From assembly GCA_963930645.1 (NCBI GenBank), contig OZ005649.1:82828126-82892125 (forward strand): 64,000 nt of DNA, written 5' to 3'. Below are positions 58,241 through 64,000 of the stretch, piece after piece (the stretch's first letter is position 1; each line of letters opens with the position of its first letter). The notes under the pieces were generated by a model. It saw nothing but the letters and a program-made list of their open reading frames with translations, was not told the DNA's origin and made no database searches. This stretch comes from Salticus scenicus (taxonomy: Eukaryota; Arthropoda; Arachnida; Araneae; Salticidae). Position numbers and translations under genes: made by a program.

Positions 58241-58554
58241 AATACAAGCAGTTCATGAGAAATCTTTGTTTATTCTCATTTTCTATGGTTCGTTAGAAAA
58301 TTTTACAGTTGTTATTCACATAAGTTAACTTCGGAATTACTGAATTTCTCATACTTAAATAATAACTTTCATTAATGAAATCAATCTTAATTTTTTTTAT
58401 AATTTGAGAGAGCTAAATAAAACTACAAAAGTTTTAAAATAAATTTAAGCTTTCATGAACACATTTTTGCATTGTTTACTAAAGGTAATCAACTGATAAA
58501 GGCATGCTTGAATGGTTAAAAAGCAATGGAAATTCCGATTAAGTTTACAATCAA

Positions 58555-58740
58555 TACTATTATTACACTAATATAAGTCAAATATCAGAAATGAAAATAA
58601 AATTAAATGATTTTGGATAAGATTTGGAACTGCACTTAACTGCAGTTTATTACACTAATAAACTGCATTATTACACTATTATTACACTAATATAAGTCAA
58701 ATATCAGAAATGAAAATAAAATAAAATGATTTTGGATACT
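58555..58740. repeat. Short tandem duplication
   Basis: 'attacactaatataagtcaa' with 'atgattttggata' occurs at 58,562-58,620 and again at 58,683-58,740 with little difference. Confidence 0.75.
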
Positions 58741-58744
58741 TACA

Positions 58745-59060
58745 TGATAATTATTTTCAAATGGTATTCAGGATGTAAAATCGTTGTCACAACACAGAAC
58801 AGAAGTTTGGCAAATGTGACGATTTCGTCGAAACGAAATCTACAACGCAATTCTCATTTTCACATAATCAACATGGCGCCGAGCGAAAGCGACGGACGAG
58901 GGAAAAGTGGAATGGTTGGTTGTTGCATGAATGCGCATGCCCAGTTGCTCGTCCCATTTTTGTAAAAAGTACGCTGCATGCTTGTTGAATTCAACGTAAA
59001 AGGACACTTCATTGGGATGAATTCGCTCAATTGTGGAACACATTACGTCCAAGATATTTT
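58745..59060 (-). promoter_or_regulatory. CpG-rich promoter/first-exon-like patch near the right end of the giant element
   Basis: The region 58,810-58,960 is unusually rich in CpG for this window ('gatttcgtcgaaacgaaatc', 'gcgccgagcgaaagcgacgg') and contains AACATGGCGCC, resembling the YY1/initiator-type ATGGCG motif. On the minus strand it ends in a consensus donor: cat followed by gtaagt at 58,743-58,748. This looks like a promoter plus a non-coding first exon transcribed leftwards towards blocks G and H. The 70-codon minus frame at 58,840-59,052 and the 79-codon plus frame here are not convincing proteins. Confidence 0.4.
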
Positions 59061-59227
59061 TCTAATAATGTATGTCCAAATTTGGTTACTCACGACACAT
59101 ACTTTCAACATGATGGTTGAATTTATGTGAGCATGTGACAAAAATGGGATGTCAGTTCTCTGGAGGGACGTGTTTTCAACGTACGAGACGAGAAATGAAC
59201 AAAATTTGGACGTATGTGCTGTGTGGG
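59061..59227. repeat. Right subterminal region and terminal inverted repeat of the giant element
   Basis: The last 13 bp (59,215-59,227) are the inverted partner of 41,529-41,541. Inside it ACGT-containing motifs are repeated (ggacgta, aacgtac, gggacgtg, acgtccaag). The first ~26 codons of the frame starting at 59,149 are encoded here and do not belong to gag. Confidence 0.75.
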
Positions 59228-59229
59228 GT

Positions 59230-60015
59230 TCATTTTGTTCAAAAGATCATGAAATGCGATTTTGTAAGAAAGCATTTTATATTCCTTTAAGCGAGAAACT
59301 TTCAGTTATTAAAAATAAGGGATTATGTCGAATCTGTTTAGTTAAGGGCCACGTAGCCAATTCATGCAAATCAAACATTAGGTGTCAGATTTGTAGTAAG
59401 AAACATTTAAAATTTATGTGTCCCACGTTGGAATCTAATAAAAATAATGAAGGTTCTAGGTCACTTTCGAATCACGATGAAATAAAAGAAAAGTGTGTTG
59501 ACACACTGTTTACACAAAAAGAAACTAAATCAAAATCGCATGCCACTAATAATGTATTTTTACAAACTTTAGTTGTAATGCTGCATGGAAAAAATGCGAA
59601 GCGCAAAGCGAGAGTTGTCCTAGATACAGGGTCTCAAAAGTCATATATATTGAAATCCACTGCAGAAGAATTAAATTTCGATTTTGTAAGAGAAGAAGAA
59701 TTTTGTCATTCATTATTCGGTGGAGAGAAAACAGATATAAATAAACACATATGTTACAAAATTTATTTGAGCAATCTTCATAATGATTATATTTGTAGCT
59801 TAGATGCTCTAGATCAAAATGTTATTTGTAATGATATTTCTGCGATAACTCAAGGAAATTGGATACGTGAGTTAAAAAATAAAGGAATCAATTTAACTGA
59901 CATTGACAATTCTGGGCCTATCGAAGTTCTTTTGGGAGCAGACGTCGTGGGTAAATTATTTACTGGTAGACGAGAACAACTTAAGTCAGGCTTAGTCGCC
60001 ATGGAATCGAAATAA
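59230..60015 (+). pseudogene. gag-pol: BEL gag zinc knuckles and aspartic protease
   Basis: Directly after the insertion the frame supplies the rest of the split knuckle, then CRICLVKGHVANSC (CX2CX4HX4C) and CQICSKKHLKFMC (CX2CX3HX4C). About 60 codons later VVLDTGSQKSYI is the DTG active site of the retropepsin (DUF1758 type). The frame stops at TAA 60,013-60,015. The frame after the stop is the same and reads on into the RT, so this is a nonsense mutation in a fused gag-pol, not a natural gene end. Confidence 0.9.
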
Positions 60016-62436
60016 GGATGGACTTTGATGGGAAAAGTCCCTCAGTCCAGTATTTGTAGAGATATAAATATGTCTGTCATTAGTATGCTTTCACAAGAAG
60101 ACATATCGGTTTCGAAATTATGGGATTTAGAACTCCTTGGCATTAGAGATCCTATAGAACAAAGTAATAGGGAAGATATTGAAAAGGCTGTTATAATACA
60201 TTTTAAAGAAACAGTCAAACAAAAGCAAGATGGAAGATATGAGGTCCATTTACTGTGGAAAAGGGATCATGCTTGCTTAACGAGCAATTACGAAGTTGCA
60301 GTACAAAGATTAGAATCTACTGTTAAAAAGTTAGAAAAAACTAGATATCGTAAAAAATACCATGAAGTTTTTAAAGAGTGGATTGATGATAGAATTATTG
60401 AAGAAGTTCCCGTTGAAGAATTGGCACTTGCTAATTCTTATTACCTTCCCCATCGTCCAGTAATTAAGAAAACATCATCAATGACCTCTATGAAAATTAG
60501 GCCCGTTTTTGACGCCTCAGCTAAGAAGCCTGGTTATCCATCCCTAAATGATTGCTTAGAGACTGGTATTAACTTTATTGAAACCATTCCTTCGATTTTA
60601 ACAAGATTTCGCTTATACAAAATTGGGGTTATTTCTGACATTAAAAGAGCGTTTTTACAGATAGCTCTGCACGAAAAAGATCGAGATTTCTTAAGATTCC
60701 TCTGGTATGATGACAAAGATGACATAAAGGTTTTCCGTCATACACGTTGTGTTTTTGGGGTAACCAGCAGCCCTTTTTTACTCATGGCAGTTATTCATCA
60801 CCATTTGTCAGCTGAATCGTTGAAAATAAAGTATTCTGAAAAATTGCTGGAAAGATTGCGTGACAGTTTTTACGTGGATAATTGTGTGGCCAGTGTACAT
60901 AACATTTCAGAGTTAGATAACTTTGTGAAGTATGCCACAGATATTATGAAAGAAGGGAAATTTGATCTTAGGGGCTGGGAAAGTACAGCTTGTCCTGAAA
61001 TCCCTTCTCAAGATTCTAAAACACAAGTGTTAGGCTTAATATGGGACAAATACTCTGATACCTTAGAAATAGATTATGAAGTATTAAAATTTGATAAGAC
61101 AGAAAAACTAACGAAACGAAAAATTTTGTCATTTATTAGTAAAATTTTCGATCCGACAGGTTATATTGCCCCAGCTTTAATACAACCCAAAATTTTGCTT
61201 CAAGCCATATGGAAAACTAAAGAACATTGGGATGCGGAAGTTAGTGATGAAATTAAAAAGAAGTTTCTTGGTTGGGTCAAAAATTTGCATTTTTTAAAAG
61301 ACATAAAAATACTTAGATGGACTGGTGTGACTGAATCGTCACTTCTAAGTTTGCATACATTTGTAGATGCGAGCAAAGATGCCTATGCCTCATGCGTTTT
61401 TCTAAGATCTGAGTCCACTAATGGTGTAGTGAACATTCACTTATTGCAAGCTAAATCTCGAATAACTCCACTGAAAAAGATAACAATTCCACGTTTAGAG
61501 CTCATGGGAGCTACAATAGGAGCAAGATTGTTCAAATCAGTTAAAGATGCTCTGAAAATGGAAAAAATAGAATCCTATTTTTGGACTGATTCATCTACAG
61601 TACTCAGCTGGATTAAGCGGCAAGAACAGTGGTCAGTTTTTGTGAATAATCGCATAAATGAAATTAGGAAACTTACTGATGCTGAGAATTGGTTCCATGT
61701 TTCCGGTGAATTGAACCCTGCTGATCTTGCATCCAGAGGATGTGGAGCTAAACAGTTGTTAAAATCTCAGTGGTGGCTGGGACCAGTCTGGTTGAAGAAT
61801 CCAAGAGAGCAATGGCCTAAGTCAGTCATAAATATCAATGAAGAAGAGATTGCTCAAGAAAAAAGAAGAACTGTAGTTTCTGCTAATAATATTGAGTTTG
61901 AATCTGTTGTATCCCGATTAGCGAACAGAGTTTCAAAATTTTCCAAGATTGTTAAAATCATAGCTTGGATATTACGTTTTCAACCGAAATCTAATGACTT
62001 AAGAAAATATCCAAATATTACATCTGAAGAAACTGAAAATGCTCAAAAGACAATTTTTCGTTGTGTACAGACTGAATGCTTTGCAGATAAAGAAGGCAAA
62101 AGATCTCTCGTAAATTTCCAAACTTATAAAGATGATGAGGGAATACTAAAACTGAAATCAAGACTTACAAACGAAAATGAAAATTCTGATTTTATTTTTC
62201 CTTTGGTTCTTCCGTCCAAACATCCATTAGTGAAAAGACTTATCGAGCAAGAGCACATTGTCAACAAGCATGCTGGAGCATCTGCTCTACTTGTTATTTT
62301 GAGAGAACGATTTTGGATTTTAAAGGGAAAAAGAATTATTCGAAGTGTCATACATGAGTGTAATATCTGTAAGAAGCAAAAGGTTAAACATCTAGAAGTA
62401 CCATTTCCTCCTCTTCCAGAAGATCGCACGAAATGA
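60016..62436 (+). pseudogene. pol: BEL reverse transcriptase, RNase H and integrase zinc domain
   Basis: One long open stretch. RT blocks: MKIRPVFDASAK (about 60,490), ISDIKRAFLQIAL (60,634), FGVTSSPFLLM (60,760) and SFYVDNCVASV (60,868), where YVDN takes the place of YxDD, as in many BEL/Pao RTs. RNase H: TFVDASKDAYASC, RLELMGATIGARL and YFWTDSSTVLSWI, with HVSGELNPADLASRG as the last block. Then the integrase HHCC region (EQEHIVNKHAGASAL ... CNICKKQKVK). It ends at an in-frame TGA (62,434-62,436), after which the same frame continues into the integrase core. Confidence 0.93.
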
Positions 62437-63183
62437 ACAGCAGTTTTCCAAGTCTCAGGAGTTGATTTAGCAGGTCCTCTGCTCACCAAGTCCAAAGAAA
62501 AAGTTTGGATCGTACTATTTTCTTGTGCGGTGTTTAGGGCTGTACATTTAGAATTGATTCCATCACTTAGTACGAATGCTTTCATTCAGGCTTTACGAAG
62601 ATTTATAGCGAGAAGAGGACGGATTTCTGTGTTATACTCCGACAACGGTACAAACTTCACTGGATTAAATAATGCATTGAAGAGTTTGGATTGGACTGAG
62701 ATTCAACGAACGTTTGAAGTAAAGGAAATTAGATGGAAATTTAACCCACCATCAGCCCCATGGTGGGGAGGGTTCTGGGAAAGACTTATAAGAATTCTCA
62801 AAGATTTGCTTCGAAAAAACTTAGGTAGAGCCTCTCTGACACAAGAAGAACTACATACGCTTGTATGTGAATGCGAATCTATTATGAACACTAGACCGTT
62901 AACGTACATATCTGAAGATCAAGAGCTAAATGTTCTAACGCCTTCACTGTTCCTTCAAGAATTACGAACAAGTGATGTACCTGACTTGGATCAAATTGAG
63001 AAAACTGACGTTGTTGAAAGATACAGATATATTCAGAGAGTAAGAGAATCTTTAAAGCAAAGATTCAGAAGAGAATATCTTGGTTTTCTACGTTCGTCGA
63101 TCCCCAAAAGTCACGACACAGTTCAAGTGGGTGATATAGTCTTGATTGGCAGCGACGATAAGAAACGCTTATGTTGGCCCTTG
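62437..63183 (+). pseudogene. pol: BEL integrase catalytic core
   Basis: The frame continues after the TGA with SGVDLAGPL (first catalytic Asp), VLYSDNGTNFTGL (second Asp) and PPSAPWWGGFWERLIRIL (catalytic Glu), the DDE triad of retroviral-type integrases with the BEL-typical WWGGFWERL. It then enters the C-terminal DUF5641-like domain at VQVGDIVLIGSDDKKR and goes out of frame near 63,184. Confidence 0.92.
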
Positions 63184-63431
63184 CAAAGGTCATCGAACTC
63201 TTTCCTAGTAAAGATGGAATTGTTAGACTGGTTAAGCTTAGAACATCGAAAGGAGTTTTACTACGACCAATCCAGAGACTCTATCCTCTTGAAATCACAT
63301 AAAGACTTGAACAGCATGTGCCAAATCCTGCACCGAAAACAAATAACACTAGTGAGAAGCCTAATGATGGAGAGCTACTTAAGACACGTTTTGGCAGGGT
63401 AGTGAGGCCAATAAAAAGACTTGATGTGTAA
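63184..63431 (+). pseudogene. pol: BEL integrase C-terminal tail, frameshifted
   Basis: After a one-base loss the sense continues in the -1 frame with a basic C-terminal tail typical of BEL integrases, broken by a TAA at 63,300-63,302, and ends at TAA 63,429-63,431. The apparent frame to 63,402 in the original phase is out of register with the family. Confidence 0.8.
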
Positions 63432-63572
63432 TTTTAAGATAAGACTGCTCAAAAACTATAAAAACATTTATTTTCTTTAAAAAGTGAACTCTAAATATTT
63501 TTTTTGGTATTTTTCTTTTTTTTTATTATTAGATGTTTAATGTAATTCATATATATATTGTCATTTGTTAAC
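63432..63572 (+). other. BEL 3' untranslated spacer
   Basis: AT-rich sequence between the integrase end and the 3' LTR. A clear polypurine tract next to the LTR is not visible, which is unusual. Confidence 0.5.
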
Positions 63573-64000
63573 CTTTCTATTGGTATTTTTCAGTGTCATA
63601 TTGCTGTTGAGCATTTTTGCAGAACGCTCAAGTGGGGAGGATGTTGGAAAACTAGAGCAGCTGTAATAGTTCCTTCCCCAAGGCCAGCAATAACTGCAGA
63701 ACTCAGCAGTACAACTCAACTCCTCTCCAGTTGAAGCGGGATATACCGGAATGCTTCTGTTTATCGCTAAGAAAGAATGTTCTCTGTTCTGTTTTGATCA
63801 ATATGTCGCTATGGTGCGAATATTATTAGAATATAATATTACTTTAATTTCCGGGCCCTGTGTATATAATTGTTGTATAATAGTTTGTAAATAGTAATGT
63901 TTGTGTTCAACAATATCTGTTTATGGAAGTGTGTGCAGTTTGATTAAAAGAAAATATTGAAATTATTCTATGTTCTATTTCAAGACTCCAGCCTGCTTTA
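63573..64000 (+). repeat. BEL 3' LTR, cut by the window edge
   Basis: Matches 39,612-40,039 over all 428 visible bases. I saw no difference when reading both copies side by side. About 30 bp of the LTR lie beyond the edge. Confidence 0.92.

Larger units (their letters stand above)
41529..59227. mobile_element. Giant 17.7-kb TIR element of unknown family nested in BEL
   Basis: The ends are 13-bp inverted repeats with one mismatch: CCCACACAACACA on the left and, inverted, CCCACACAGCACA on the right. GT occurs on each side (41,527-41,528 and 59,228-59,229), consistent with a 2-bp target duplication. Removing the insert with one GT leaves the BEL frame open exactly across a zinc-knuckle cysteine. 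Subterminal motifs recur in the same order from each end: TACGTCC (41,586-41,592; inverted 59,208-59,214) and TACGTTGAAA (41,596-41,605; inverted near 59,174-59,183). There is no ORF above about 125 codons. The short CAC-rich ends, 2-bp duplication and subterminal repeats recall CACTA/EnSpm elements, but the terminus is not canonical and no transposase was recognised. Confidence 0.8.
39612..64000 (+). mobile_element. BEL/Pao LTR retrotransposon, interrupted by a 17.7-kb insertion
   Basis: Two direct LTRs bracket an internal region with gag, protease, reverse transcriptase, RNase H and integrase in BEL/Pao order. Setting aside the nested element, the retrotransposon is about 6.7 kb, normal for the group. 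The 3' LTR runs off the right edge about 30 bp before its expected end. The copy is non-functional: besides the large insertion it has in-frame stops at 60,013, 62,434 and 63,300 and a -1 frameshift near 63,184. Its 5' LTR lies inside the fourth unit of the tRNA-like tandem array. Confidence 0.93.

Noticed and set aside
57882..58256. 124-codon and 99-codon ORFs on opposite strands
   Set aside because: Both are low-complexity readings of a three-copy tandem repeat.
41529..59227. Reading the 17.7-kb insert as a Maverick/Polinton
   Set aside because: The size fits, but there is no polymerase, integrase or capsid gene, the ends do not begin AG, and no 6-bp duplication is present.
41529..59227. 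Firm assignment to CACTA/EnSpm
   Set aside because: Only the short ends, the apparent 2-bp duplication and subterminal repeats fit. There is no transposase, and the termini are CCCACACA rather than CACTA or CACTG.

Overview
The window is an AT-rich stretch of nuclear DNA from a eukaryote, most likely an arthropod and plausibly a spider or other arachnid. The arthropod call rests on the BEL/Pao, piggyBac, hAT, Penelope-like and Helitron content and on the small exons in large transposon-filled introns. The arachnid call is inference. There are no bacterial operons, CRISPR arrays or rRNA genes.

From 6.8 to 34.3 kb on the minus strand lie six consecutive coding exons of one host gene, an NT5DC2/NT5DC3-like HAD-family 5'-nucleotidase-domain protein. 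Exon 1 (34,142-34,340) encodes a mitochondrial-presequence-like N-terminus. Exon 2 carries the HAD nucleophile motif DYDYT. Exons 3-6 follow with consistent splice phases. The 3' exons lie left of the window. The introns are crowded with mobile DNA: a piggyBac with a twice-frameshifted transposase (9.6-12.0 kb), an inverted Penelope-like composite (15.0-17.1 kb), a tandem array of four ~430-bp palindromes invaded by two hAT elements (18.5-22.7 kb), and a four-level nest (27.1-33.4 kb) in which a hAT is invaded by a Helitron and by a second hAT, which is itself invaded by a mariner-like element. Many junctions are supported by target-site duplications, and two insertions by an empty site in a sibling copy inside this window.

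Upstream of the gene (34.3-39.6 kb) lie a large inverted repeat with two opposed CTCF-like motifs, SINE-like insertions and a ~0.5-kb tandem array carrying tRNA-like B boxes.

From 39.6 kb to the right edge is one BEL/Pao LTR retrotransposon whose two LTRs look identical over all 428 visible positions. Its gag zinc knuckle is split by a 17,699-bp insertion (41,529-59,227) with 13-bp terminal inverted repeats starting CCCACACA, an apparent 2-bp GT target duplication and shared subterminal ACGT-containing motifs. I do not recognise this giant element. It has no long ORF, but it holds repeat arrays, foldbacks, a hAT insertion, a CpG-rich promoter-like patch near its right end and several phase-compatible exon-like blocks on both strands. 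It may be a gene-carrying or gene-capturing transposon and is the main candidate for something undescribed.
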